This document shows, one piece after another, positions 22,626 to 37,600 of a DNA stretch of 64,000 nucleotides. The stretch spans positions 15,001 through 79,000 of the forward strand of contig JAWPHD010004374.1 of assembly GCA_037043455.1 (NCBI GenBank), in the 5' to 3' direction. Under the pieces are notes generated by a model that was not told where the DNA came from, did not search any database, and worked only from the letters and a program-made list of their open reading frames with translations. The DNA is from Cyrtodaria siliqua (taxonomy: Eukaryota; Mollusca; Bivalvia; Adapedonta; Hiatellidae). How positions within the stretch are numbered: position 1 is the first letter of the stretch; the number at the start of each line of letters is the position of its first letter. The position numbers and the translations under genes were made by a program.

Positions 22626-25600
22626 GTATTTTAATTTAAACTTATATTTTCAAGTCAAGTAAATGATGACACAATAACTCTGTGTTGTACTGCTTTCGAT
22701 ACAACTTTGATTTGAGTTTGAAATATATAGTTCTTGTGAAAAAAGCAAAAAAACAAACAATTAAGTTTGATACTTCTGATATTATCCCCCTAGATAACGT
22801 TCCCCATTTTAATTATGGTCAATGTATGGACACTGACACTTACATAGGTATGAACTAGAAAAGTAACAGCAGGTGACAAATAAATTGCCGTACATCTGAT
22901 TTAAAAATGCTTGTGTTTCAATATCAAAATGAAAAAAAATGCCCCCCACAAAAAACAATAAATAAGTAGATCTAATGCCAAAAAACAAGAAAAAAAAAGA
23001 AAAGAAAGTGCCGCTTAAACTTTATTTGGTATACCTTCAAGATCAGCAGATTGGACGGGTCCATTTCAAAACGTGAACATTCAAGGTGGCTCCGATTACA
23101 AGGTCACTGCGTACATCAAGTTGCTAAGCAACGTACACAACGCACATTACCAAGCAGCTACCATGATGATGGGATGTAAAGATCACAGTGGTAAATGCTT
23201 TAATTTCTTAACTTTATTAAATAAGTGAGCCATATCCCTAGAATGTCGTTTTTTTTGTGTTTTTTTTGAATTTGTAACATTTCATTTATGTGTCAAAGTG
23301 GTGCTTTTGAGAAGTTACCAAGGAGAAGCGAACAGTGTAAACCCTGACCAGTATGCGAGTTAGTAGCAGACTGATCTGCTTTACAATGGTCTCATAAACC
23401 ATTATTATCGCACATGGCTTATTTAGAATGTTTCCTTACATCAATAAATTACCAGCGTCACGTTTTACAATGTCAGAAGTTCAGTTGACATTTTCAATAC
23501 AAATCGCAATCCTCGATCGTTTGTAATGTCCGACGTTTTACAAATCATTAGCGTCACTTTATGTAATCTCAGAAAATTTACAAATCATGACCGTCACCTT
23601 TTATATGCCAGACGTCACATTTTGAAAAGTCCGGTGGACAACGTATAGTTTGTATTGATTAGTTGTAGGCTAGTTGTAAAAATGGATCGTTTTTGTCTTA
23701 CAGAAAAAGCCAAATACATACAATTTGGAAAAACACCACATGTACAACATGGTGCCTGGGTAGAAGTTGGAGGGGCCAATAAGGTACCTACTGGTAAGCA
23801 GTAAAGGTTTGAGATGACCCTAATGCTCAAATGCGAGATGATTGCGATCATCGTTACTAAAACGACAGGAATTTAAGAACCATTAACGAACTCCCCGTGT
23901 ACAACATGGCCACTACATTCAATTTGAATTGTCTTGGTAAATTCTGGTTTACAGTAAACATTTCATTTTTGTCCGTCGGACGTCAACAATTTGCTTTAAA
24001 CATATCTCATTAGAAACCGCTATACAATTGCACAAGCATCCTGGTATAATACATACTGATAATAGAGATCCTTTGGAAGCAATAAACACAACCAAGGGAC
24101 TAAATTAGCAGACTCGGATTTTATTGAGTCTGCTCGTGAAAGGTAATGTTGGAAGCAACATCTCTCACGCTCCCTAGCACCAGCTTCGGCGGTATTCTAC
24201 TTCAAAGCCACCTATACTGGGCTCGTTGATCCCAAAGGACAAGTGAAAGTAACACAACTGATTCGTAGCACGCTGAGACTTTTACAGCCGCCACACTGCG
24301 CTAAACGAACGCTCGTGTGAATGATAAGGTAGGTCCTTTGGAAGCAACAAACACAGCCAAGGGAGTAAAGTAGCAAACTCGGCTTTATTGAGTCTGTTCA
24401 TGAGAGGTAATGTAAAATGTGCAACACATCTCAGAACCTAGTACCGGCTTAAGCGGCATTCTACTTCAAAGTCATTTATTTTGGGCCCATTAATCCCAAA
24501 GAACCAGTAAAAATAACATCACTGATTCGTAGCACAGGGAGACAATTTACAGCCGCCACACTGCACTAAACGAAGGCAAGTGTGAATGTTAATAACAAAT
24601 TATGTCCTATGGAAGCAACAAACACAACCAAGAGAATAAAATAGCAGACTCGGTTTTATTGCGTCTGTTCATGAGAGGTAATGTAAATGCAACAACTCTC
24701 ACGCCCCCAAGCACCGGCTTAAGCGGTATTCTACGTCAAAGCCATCTATTCGAAAGGACCAGTAAAATAATACTACTGATTCGTAGCACCGAGAGACTTT
24801 TTACAGCCGCCACACAGCATTAAAACCTCATTAGCTTTATATATTAAAATTTACCAAAGTAATTGATACAAATTAAGTATAAAGGTGTTATATTAATAAT
24901 AATAATAATAAATATCATAATGCGTTAGTGTAAAGGCAATATGCAAATAAAGATTCATATACTAGTAATATACTAATAGCGCGACCAGGTTACCATAGCT
25001 GCTTCGTCTTTGTAAAGAGCTTCGACAACTATGTACTAACATGTTACGTGTCTCTATTTATAGCGCAACCAGAATCGGACTCGGACTCAAAATCTAATTT
25101 TTTTGCAAACTAAAGTATGGGTAAGAATTGTGATTTTCAGCCTTTTTCTGTTAAATTACCTTTAAAATTACTCGTTTCTGAAAGTAAATATAGTAATTCG
25201 CTTGTAAAATTGTTTTTATTTGAAATTAAAAAAATTGAGATTTTGAGTCGGGTCTGATTCTTGTGCTCAACAGTTTGATGAATATTAGGCCAGGTTATCA
25301 TAGCTGCTACACCTATGTAAAGAGCTGCACCATATATGTACTAACATGTTACGTGTTTCTGTTTATGGCCCAACCAGGTTACCATAGCTGCAACATATAT
25401 GTACTAACATGTTACGTATTTCTGTTTATGGCGCGACCAGGCTACCATAGCTGCCACATCTATGTTCAGACAGCGGCACCTACGGAGTTTCTAGTGGATC
25501 ACGCCAGTGTTTTACAGGTTCCTCATGATGCGACATGGAAAACCACCGCCAACAATTGGATAAACACTCACCGCAAAGCTGACATTAATATTCGGTAGGC

Positions 25601-28600
25601 TATATGATGCTTATTTAGGACATTATTTATATATTTTTAAAAAAGTTTTTTTTTTGTTATTTTCTTTTTCAAATTTCAAATACTGTATGAACAACCATGT
25701 TGTATTTAATAAAATACCACTGATAATTAATACTTCTACCTGTATACAATACAGCAGGCGAGGTCAGTTATTTACGAAGGTGTTGATCTCACTAAAAACA
25801 AAGTAATGTATACCAAAGATATCGTGTAAATGGTTAATTTGGTGGGTCGTATATACTAGAATGTTTATATAAAGACCAACAACCTTTTCGATTAATAGTC
25901 TGTGATTATAAGGTACTGATACACACAATGGCCTAGGAATTTCTTTTCTTTTGAAGGAACTAAACCTCCAATATTCTCTACAAAACCATTCTTCCAAACG
26001 TTATGTCATGTGTTGTTTGGGGTTATAAACTAATGCATCTATATAGTCTGACGGTCAATGAAAATGCACCATTAACTCCGTATGTTTTTGCTTTTGCATT
26101 ATTCGCAAACCATTTGGAATAAAACTGTTCTATGTTTTAAGAATTGAAACTTTATACCTAACTTGTCTTACATGTGTATTGGTTGGCTTTTATGACAAGC
26201 TGTTATGCAAAAGGTGGAGGCATATCCGTTCATCGTTCAGTCGCCACTTTCGTGTCCGACCAAGAACTTTAATTTACAATCCGAACCAGATGAAACTTTA
26301 GGACATTGTTTATGGCTATGCAATCTAGGTCAAGTTCGATAACCAGTCAGATCGCACACTATAATTCCGGAATTATGGCCCTTGGATTCTTTAATTTAAA
26401 GAGTTTTGCGGTTTCCACTAAATAACTTCAACATTTATAATCCAATCTTCATTTGCGTAATGAAATTTTAGGAGAACATTTGTGGCCACAATACCTAGGC
26501 CAACTTTGATAACCAGTCAGACTGAACCTATCATGTTGGAGTTATGACCTTGGATTCTTGAAAATTGATTTTTTTAATAATCCAATCTTGATTAAACGTG
26601 GAATCTATAGTTATGCGCATAATATCTCGAGTAAGTTTGAATTTTTAAATATTAACACTATTTGACGAGGTTTTTATTACATATCAACTGATTTTTAAAT
26701 TGGCGGTTCCTATGAAGCGGTGGACCATAATTCTCCGAATTTGCTTGTTTGACGCTTTGGCAACGATAACAATTGGGTGATAGTTATATTGTAGTTATAA
26801 AGTTCGGATTCGCAACATCGTTAATAGGCTTTGAAACGGTGAATGTCTGTTGTAAAATGTGCCTGTTGTTGGTGGGATAATGGAACAACTCTAGATAATA
26901 CCATGAGTTGTTCGTTTTGAACACCAAATACTAGCTGCAACATAATGACTGCTCCTTCTTCGTATTATTTGTTTGTAGATTAGCTGGTACCGGTGTTGAT
27001 TCAAGCACTTTGGAGCTGGAAGTAAGGAAATTCAGTTTTTATTTACAATGGCATAGTAGTATTAACTGTTGTATGCAGAACATTATTATAGATCCATAGT
27101 TTCATAATTTCTTACGTCTTTTCTTGACAAACATAACAGACCGTTTGACTTCGATGACGCCAGAGTGATTACATTAGCTCTCCTTATTCTTCGAGATTTT
27201 AATTTGCGAAATTTTAACTCCTCAAACTACATACTTTTAGTGTATTTCATTGGACGACGTTAATTTTTTTGTTGTTGATAATTCAGATAATACAGCAGAA
27301 ACACGAATTTGTTTTTGGGTCCGCAGTAAACGCAAGACAAATTGTTGACACAAATGGGGTAACAGACTGATCAGCAGCCGAACATTGTAAACCCTGATCA
27401 GCCTGCGAGTTACTCTTTTTACAATGGACCTCGCAGGATGATCTGGGTTTACAATGGACGCAACGGCTATTATAGTCGTGCTTAGCGGGTTAAGGATTAA
27501 TTTGCTAAATGTTAGCCCCCAAAATACACAGTTTTTACTGTAGTTCAATCAACGACATTTAACGACGTTATATATTTTGATAATTCAGATAATACAGCAG
27601 AAACACGAATTTATTTTTGGGTCCGCAGTAGACGCAAAACTAATTGTTGACAACAATCACCATGCCTACCAGCAGGCATTTTATGACAACTTTGAATGGG
27701 CAGTCCTGGGAAATGACCTCAAGTGGCACGTGATGGAGCGTCATCAGGTAAACACGGGATGCATTCCTCTTAAATGGACTGGAGACGATTTAATCTAGGA
27801 TATATATATATATGTATAGCTGGTATTGTGTGCTTAAGTAAGACCACATACTCTAGCATACCCATTGCAGCCTGACGTTGGACTCTTCCTAGGACCATAT
27901 CTTACTTTTGTTAAATCTAGCTATATTTTCTAGTTGATACTCGCTAATCTAACAATTGCAAACCATGTGCATTTAAAACATGTGGGGTCAATGTTAACAC
28001 AAGCTGCGCATGGGCATTGGGGGTACGCAATGGTTTGTCCCTCATTACTATTTAATTGGCCAATTACATGTTTTATAAGATAAAAGTAATGGTCTTCATG
28101 AACATGATCGAATATTATTTAGATAAATACCTTTTTAGCGAAATGTTAGAAATTTAAAAAGTGTGTTTCTCTTGCATACTGTGATTACATATTATAGTGT
28201 GCATTATGTGTATATCTTTCAGGGTACTGTTAACTACAATACTGCACTGACTGCCATTAATGCTCTTCGTTCCCATGGGTACTGTATTGGTTTATTGATG
28301 TTATAGCACCTTTATAATAATTAGATGTTATTAAAAGTTAGCTAGGTTACTTACCCCAACCAGGGATGGCGTAAGGGAAAATGTTTGGAGCGAACACCTA
28401 TTTCATCGTCTACATGCAAATACCCCAACCTGGGATGACGTAAGGGACAATATTTGTAGCGGACATCTATTTCATCGTCTACATGCAAACTGTTCATAAA
28501 AAGCATACAGTCTTAAACTATCACAACCTTTGGTTCAGTTTCAACAACATATGTATCAACAAGAAAATAAATAATATTCACGAAAATTAGTTTACGTCGG

Positions 28601-31600
28601 TTTTAGAAATAACAGGCAACACCAATTGAATGAGTTGTTTCCATTCACAACAAAACAAGTAAAAACAATTGTAGAGCAGTCACTAGTAGACAAAAATGTA
28701 TTAGAGACAGAAACGAACTAAAATAAAGTAGCGCTTTTGCCAAATAGGACACCCCCTTCTTAGTTTTTACTAAGGCATCGAATAATGCATCGATGGGGGT
28801 ATATACTGGACATCGCCATTTTACATTTAGATGGATTGAACTAATCTATAAATAGAAATATAGTACGAAATGCTTGTGTTTTTTTTTATCTTTAAATGCA
28901 TTTTATTTTTCTCTATTTAATAAGGTTAATTATTAAAGCATAATTATGAACCCAATAGTAGAAGACACAGCCTAGACCCCAGTGGGCACATGTATTTGGT
29001 CATAAACACACATAGCATGATAAAGTTTAAATATTAAAGGGAGAAACAAAATAGCACCCAAACGACATGATGCGTCCTCACTAATCAAATAGTCAATGAA
29101 ATAGCACCCAAACGCAATGACACCCTGCGTCTGCACTAATCAAATAGTCAATGAAATAGCACCCAAACGCAATGACACCCTGCGTCTGCACTAATCAAAT
29201 AGTCAATGAAATGGCACTCAAACTCAATGACACCCTGCGTCTGCACTTATAAAATAGTCAATGAAATAGCACCCAAACGCAATGACACCCTGCGTCTGCA
29301 CTAATCAGATAGTAAAAAAGCGAATATTTAATAAATACTGAAATGGATCCATTGGAAGCAACAAATACAAACAAGAGAAAAAAGTAACAGACTCGGTTTA
29401 TCGAGAGGTACTATAAAATGTGCAACACCTCTCACGCCAGTATTATTGGTAATCATTATCACTGTGGTATACCGTACACTGGATATTGCTAGGTACAGCG
29501 AGTATTGGTGAGTATTATCATTGGATTTCGCGACGCCGGAGATCGAACGAGGGTAAGTTCAGTTTCAATTTATAGTGTTTTTGAGTTTGTTTGATATAAA
29601 TCTGATAAAAAATTAAATCATTTGATCATTTTCCTAGTCCCTGAAAACCCGAAAATGTTTCGATATTGCTTAAAAAGGTAATAAGAAGGCAAAACTCGAC
29701 TCTTTACTCACGCAATAAATAAACTAGGGTCTGTCAAATTTGATTTTTTTGTTTATATTCTTCCGTAAACGAAAAACTTGAATCGAGCAAATTGTGATCC
29801 CGGCATCAGAGTTTATGTTGTAAATGTTTAATCAACAAAGGAATCACAGATGACAGTGCATTTATATAATAAATATGCATGTCAGTGTACCGAGTATTGT
29901 TTTGGTGTTGCTCGCCGGTGTCACGAGTATTGCTTTCAAGTGTACCGAGTATTGTCCATTAATATTGAGTATATGCAAGGAGTACCTATAGAGTATATAC
30001 CACATTCAATGTTAAATATAAATTATTGTGTATACTTATTGACAGTGTATTTGCAAAGGAAGCATTTCGAAGTTGTGTGACCTACGTGGCTATTACAGAA
30101 TATCCACAAATTCGTTATCAAATGGACATTTTGTTTGTTTTGAGTGTGGTATTGAAGCAGTGGTTATTTGTAAAAAAACTCGTCCATTGGTTGTTGAGCG
30201 GATCTTATCTAGAGGGTTTCATTGTATCCAGAAATCGTCTACATACCAAACATTTTGTAATGTACAAAAGGGCGTGTGTTTATTGTCCTGCGGTGGGTCT
30301 TTTCAAACTACTGGGGGTTTCAAGAAACATTGTGTAAGGGTTTGATTCATTTTTGAGACAAATCTTAATAAATATATTGATTTTGTATAGGTGGTCATAT
30401 TGTGAATATTGTATTTGTCCAATTGGTTATTTTACGCTGGTTTAAATAATATTTTTGATCTAAGGCGAGCATGCTACCATCACACTACGGCGGTTCACTA
30501 AGTGTTGTAAATGTTTGTCCGATGAAAGCCATATGACTGAAATAAGTGACATCAACACATATCTATGCTATGCATTGCATTGACGGATGTAGAGTGGTCC
30601 TCATATTTATACCGGACCCCATGGAATAGGCTCCGATCCCCAAAGATTGACCCGAATCCCCTTTAAATACCCGAAAAATACAGTAAAGGTACTAAAAAGG
30701 ATGTAAATGGGACTAAATTAGGATGAGAAGCAACAAAAAAGCGCTGCACATATTTTTAGGTAAAACCAATATGACGGACCCCTATGAAAAATGTTCTGGA
30801 TCCGCCCCTGCATTCAGATGTAGAGAAATTGGTCGTCTATTAGCATAATCACGCCCGTTTAACTAACAACGAGTGTGAATTGCACTTCGCTTAAAATGTT
30901 CCGAGCAACTTTCGTTCCTCGTTGTGAGCACTCATGAAACGGGTTTGACAAGGAGATTTTTTCAAATATCGGAATACAGTTCGATAGCGATGGGTTTTCT
31001 GAGTACGCACATATAAAATTGATGCATGTAGTTGGCCATTTTTGATAGAAAAATCGTTTGACACAGTCACTCGGGGGACAATGGAAAAATTAAATGAATT
31101 TCGACAAACGGGTTTTCTATAAAATTGTCCACATACAGGCATTATTTTTATATGGGCGTACTCAGAAAACCCATCGCTATCGAACTGCATTTCGATAGTC
31201 TTACACAAAAGGCTGTAATCTTCAAAATATTTGAAAAACGTACCTTGTTTACGTTGTCAACCCTGTCCCATGGGTGCTCACAACGAGAAACGGAAGTTGC
31301 TCACAACATTTCTACCGAAATGCATTTCGCACTCGTTGTGAGTTAAACGGGCGTGATAATATAAATAATGTTTAGATAGTGAGATACAGTGAGACCGTAT
31401 GATGTTATTTAATTTTTAACATACAGCTGTACATACTTTGCACATTCGGAATTTCTCACAGAAAAACAGATATCATGTATCAATATTACCCCCTGAAATA
31501 ACTTGCAAAAATGTCACACGCGTCCTGTCCTATAGGTGAATAATGATTAAATATCAATTTATATAAATCAGTTCCGTCATAAACTATACATACCGTAGTT

Positions 31601-34600
31601 ATATGGAGTTATTATTTGGGGGGGGGGGGATTTTAAGAAAATAACATCCACAGCGTCCAGTGTCTACGTGAGTTTAAGAGAATTCTTAAATCCCTGAGGG
31701 TCTGAACACACGGACCCCCTCTGGATACGCTCATGCCGGATCCAGAGGGGCGGGGGTTAGGACACTACCCCGTGGGATTTCAAAAATATAAGGTATGTTT
31801 TATTAAAATCACAATGAAAGCAGACGTTCGTACGATTTTGGACCCCTTCTGGAATATAGAAGACACCCTTTGGGAAAAACTCATGAATCCGCGCCTGTAA
31901 TGATCGAATTAATAAAAACCTTTCATTGAACATTCAGGCGATCAGAAAAAAACACAACTATACTGACATGGAATATAGAAGAACTTCTGAAGCATTTGAC
32001 ACTTGCAATTGCTTTCGTTAAATTGATTATTTTATTGCAATACCCATCCATAGATGGGGGTGTAACCCCTCCCCTATGAGTACCGAGTATTCCCTAAAAT
32101 TGAGGGCGATTACTGCGTACATTTTCTTTCGGGACCCGAGACTGACCGGGTACTGATTTCTCCACATTTTGCGTCGGGCGAGTACTGCGCACCAGTTCTG
32201 AATACTCTATAAAATCAGACTGAATACTGCGTACAAAAAAGGGGTATCACCCTAATAGGTACGACTTGACATTAACCGTGACAAACCTGCAGCCAAGCAT
32301 GCGTCGCCTAGGTCCAAGGTTATTAGCAAATATGTTTTACCATACACAATAAAGAATTTCTATCAGTCTTTGCTAATTTTAATTACCAATTGATCAGTGA
32401 AACTCATGTTTCTCTTTACCTCTTTATCGGTCATATCGTCTTTTTTAAACGACTTTTTAAAGTATTTTTATACATATCATATAACAATATATTTTCAGCA
32501 AAATGATATGACTTAATCGATAAGTAGATATAAGAAACAGACAAAAGTTATCGTTTTACCATTCTAATTTACTCATTATGTTGTACAATACTCGGTACAC
32601 TAACGTTGAGCTAGAATGCAATACTCGGCACACACTAAATCAATACTCGGTACACTTGATTGTATCTTTTTTTACCTATATCTTTTTTGTACTTTCATAA
32701 TTTTTTCAGAAATTTGGACTAAAGCTACTTGGTTTTAGGGTTGCTCGATTCAAGTTTTTCGTTTACGGAAGAATATAAACAAAAAAAATCAAATTTGACA
32801 AACCCTAGTTTATTTATTGCGTGAGTAAAGATCTGAGTTTTGCCTTCTTATTACCTTTTTAAGCAATATCGAAACATTTTCGGGTTTTCAGGGACTAGGA
32901 AAATGATCAAATGATTTAATTTTTTATCAAATTTATATTAAACAAACTCAAAAACACTAAAAATTGAAACTGAACTTACCCTCGTTCGATCTCCGGCGTC
33001 GCGAAATCCAATGATAATACTCACCAATACTCACTGTACATAGCAATATCCAGGGTACGGTATACCACAGTGATTATTGATCAAAGTAAATACAGAAATA
33101 TCATGAATTAAACGAGGTTAAAGATACATGGATACAACAATAATACAATAAGGTTATATATAATGAGAATACTCGTACTAAAGCAAGTATCGGTATAAAT
33201 TCATAGAAGTACATGACATGGCTCATCAAAGCAGTATAGGTTATTTAGAGCCGCCCCAGAGAGAGGGGAAGGCTACATAGGAATCCGGAAACCGGGCCCT
33301 ACTCTTATTGTCGAATAGATTTCGATTGTTCTTTAACGTGCTCGGAGGATAGACCGATACACGGGACCGCTCGGTTTACGTCCCCATCCAACGGACAAGG
33401 CTAAGGGAAAGTGTCTTGTCCAAGAACACACCGACGAAACTCAGTGGCACCACGGAGGTTTGAACCCGGGGCCTCCGGTTACAAATCCGCCGCGCTACCG
33501 ACTGCGCAAAACCAGCGCCCTTTTTGAAAATTCAGTTTATAATGAAGCAAATGAAGCCTCAGAAAGCATATATCGCTTACTCTGATTAAGTTAAGCCAAC
33601 ATATGAGTTAGATATCTACTATAAGCTCTGGTTTACAATAGATCTTCCTTATACTCTCTTGTTAAAATTCAGCATCAAAGTTCGGGGACACTGTGCGTTC
33701 TGGGCCGTAGATAGAAACGTTCAGGACTGGGTGAAGGCTCTATCTAGCAGTGACCTCAATACAGCCATTCATCAGCGCATACAAGGGGTTATAGGACATA
33801 CAAAGGGACTGTAAGTAAAGTTCAAAGACTCTCTCTATATAGCTATAGAGGTGTGTGTGCTTTATATATTTAGTATTAACATTACCTCCTGCATCCGCGA
33901 TTTCGGCACACTACAATTATATTGCTTTGGCCACAGGATGCAAGGAGTGTTTAAGCTTGGTCAAATATATAAACATGTATAGACTCAAGTAAATTGTAGG
34001 TTAGAGATTTGAGACGATATACATGGTAGGTTAGAGATGTGAGACGTTACCTAATCGAGTTTTGGTACTTGGGAAGTTATATAGTCGTACTATAGAGGTA
34101 TGTAGTGTTACTAAAGAGGTGTGATCATATATATTGTTAGTTATAGATGATGGTTATTAGATACTGTGGGACGTTAGTCACGTTACATAGTGTAGCTTAG
34201 CGATGAGGGACGTTAGATAGTGTAGCTTCGAGATGTGGGACGTTAGATAGTGTAGCTTCGAGATGTGGGACGTTAGATAGTGTAGCTTCGAGATGTGGGA
34301 CGTTAGATAGTGTAGCTTCGAGATGTGGGAATTATAAAATATAGCTTTGTTTGAGATGCTTGACGCTGTATATTGTAGTTTAAAGATGTTACATAGTGCA
34401 GGTTGAGATAGTTTAACCGTTATATAGTGTATCTTAGAGATGTGTGATGTTATATTTTAGCTTTTAAATGTGGAAAGTTTTGTAGTGTAGCCTAGAGATG
34501 TGAAATGTTAGACATTATATATTGTATGGTGGAGATTATAGATTAGAGATTACAGACTAGAGATGTCAGATGTTACATTATGTAAGTTATAGATGTGGGA

Positions 34601-37600
34601 TGTTATATACTGTAGCTTAGAGATGTGGGACGTTAACAACGAGAACCTACACGGAGACTTTTACGAGCGGCATACTGGTAATCCCAACATCACCATGGAC
34701 ATGTTTCGTCAAATACACTCAATAGACAACCACCCACAACTCTTCCTCAACGATTATAATGTTATATCGTCGACGGAAGTCACCGTCGTAAGTTTTCTTA
34801 ACGCACAATTATACTTTTTTTACTGAAGTTAAGAAAGGCTAAAAAAGTTCGATAAGTACATCCGAAAAATATGACCCTTAAAAACTCTTCATCTTTCTGG
34901 AATTTGTTCCGCGGAAGTTTTGAATCGACAACCCTGCACTTGTAAGAGTAATACTCTTTCCATACCGAAAGGTGCGTCCCCTTTAAAGCTCTTCAGCTTT
35001 TGAGATAAGAAAAGCGTAATTTGCTCCCCCAAAGTTGGAAATACCACCTCGTATTTACCGTTAAAGGGAAGCAAATCATAAACCATATGTATCAATGAAA
35101 AACCCTATTTTTCCTAAAGCAAAATGTAGAAATATGTAATGTTTATGATTGTAGTTTTGTAATTATCGTTTCCGAAACAAACACCAACATAAAAAATGGC
35201 AAATGGCCGTTTTCCCCAGAGACGTCTTTGTTGTTTTTTTAACTCGTATTTTACTTGAAGTAGATCTGATGCACAACATTTGTGTGCATTTTTTATGTAC
35301 TTTATAACGTTTAGGGGCATTATATATTCCCACCAAATGCTATGCACACCGACAACTGGTTTACTTTATGAACACGTATATGAATAGTTATCTATAGTAA
35401 CATATACTTTTGTGTCGTTAGTTCAGTCCCGTTGGAAGGTGCCTGTCGTTGATATAATACAGAAGAAAACGGGTCCTAAAAGGAGAAAAAGTCATATATA
35501 TTTGACTTAAACGGGATGTAGTGACACCGCCAAACAATCTATTTTATTGAGAGTTCCGCAAAACTTGGAAAAGGGTGAAAGAATTATCAAAATTGGATAT
35601 GGAATCCGCCATTTTGAGAGCTATGACATCATAGTTCTAAATGACCATATATGGAATATTTATGAATATGAATATTTATTGATTTATAGGATAAACAATG
35701 ACAGAAACTATATGAATTTTTTTTCATTCATTTGTAGAGATATTCTATAATATTCCATATATGGTAATTAGGAACTATGACGTCATACTTCTCAAAATGG
35801 CAAAACTTTCCACATTTCAAAGCTAAAATATAACATCACACATCTCTAAGATACACTATATAACGGTTAAACTATCTCAACCTGCACCATGTAACATCTT
35901 TAAACTACAATATACAGCGTCAAGCATCTCAATCTTTAAATGGTCATATATTTTTTTTATTTATCATCCGATTTAGATCATTCGTTCACTTTTCTCCAAG
36001 TTGTTCAGAACTCGCAATAATAGAGCTAGTTTGGCTGGGTCGTTACATTCCCTTTAATTTCATTAACATATTGTTGAGGTCGATCAAAAATTAACCATAG
36101 TTTCACATAGTCTTTCTCTTTTCAAGCTAAAACTCATTCAGATATATCTCCGACGATTAAGTTCAGACTTTCCTATTCGTAAATGGATACATGTATTTCT
36201 TATGAAAAATAGACTAACTTTCTTGTTGCTATGTAAATAGATATGTCATATGAAAGATATATTCAGTTATATATCTTCATAATAGTCCCTAATAAATAGC
36301 CACTTATATACATCCGCAAATTTGTCTTTATCTATTGTCTCTTCATTAACTGTTATATGGATGTTATACTTTATATTATAAATCAGTTATATATCTTCAT
36401 AAAAGTCCCTAATAAATAGCAATTTAGCCAACCGTCACTGACCCGCCTAAGAATTCCACTAATATACATCCGCAAATTTGTCTTTATCTATTGTCTCTTC
36501 ATTAACTGTTATATGGATGTTATACTTTATATTATAAATGACACATTCAATATTACTTCGTCATCTTAACGTCTACCATGACTTGGGACATATGACTTAA
36601 AGATCATCCAGTGTGAGGTTTGGTGCACCCTAGAACCGGTGGTTTAAACCCCACTGGCCTTCTTTGCCACTGACCGTTCCAAGGCGGTAGCCCTATTGTC
36701 AACCCTTTTGCGTTTGTGATGTCGTTTGCATTTTTATTACTTTTGCCTTCTTGTTTGTCTGTTTGCGTGTTTGTTTCTGTGTTTTGTGGTTGACTGTCCT
36801 CCTTGAATGTCCGATCTTTTTATATTTCTTTAGTATGATGAAATTGCTGTTTTTAATTCTCCATAACTTCTAAACTACGTAACCGATTTCAATAAATTAC
36901 GACCCATTTTCTTAGTTAAGTTATTTCCAATCCAATGATATAAATTTTATAGCAACATTCTGAAAAAGATAGTTTTTGAAAAAAAAGTGGTTCCGGCAGT
37001 GAAAAAATAAAACTCTATATTTCACACGTATGAAATAACACTTTTATTTCATTGCTAAAATCCAGTATTTCACTGCTGAGCATAAAATAAATATACGTAT
37101 TTTACTAAGCCTTATCTTCCTTTTGTGTTTGTAGTTGTATGAATGGATTTTTTTCAATTGCAGGCTTTGAAAGATCAAGCAGTAAGTTTCAAGAAAGCCG
37201 GAGTTCCAATTGGTGGAATAGGCGTTCAAGGTCATATGCACTCTATTGACCTTGATGTTATAAAGGTAAATATGTATGACTACAACTATAAGTACAGTAA
37301 AACCATGGATATTATTCAGGTAATTACCGGTCGATACAATAGTAGATTCCAATACACAGACTGAGACTCTATGTTAGGATCTGTATTATTCCCCCCGCCC
37401 ACCACACACCCACGCCCCTGTCTCCCTCTGCTTGTGCAAACAGTGCAGGTCTAAAAATCAGTCCGCACACCTGTCTGGGCCAACACTGTTAACTGCTTAA
37501 TATGTCAGCTACTACATAAAACTACTGCGAACATTGCAGACATCGATCAGGATCTACAATGGTTACAATGGCGATGTTACCGTCTCTCTGTAATGCTATC

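Noticed and set aside
23042..23050. Exon 2 of gene B starting after the later AGs at 23046 or 23049
   Set aside because: Both break the reading frame with exon 1; only the AG ending at 23041 keeps phase.
25263..25598. 111-residue open frame as a separate gene
   Set aside because: Its first half is tandem repeat and its second half is exon 4 of gene B read through the acceptor.
29050..29310. CRISPR-like 55-bp repeats
   Set aside because: It is a plain tandem repeat without spacers, within an intron.
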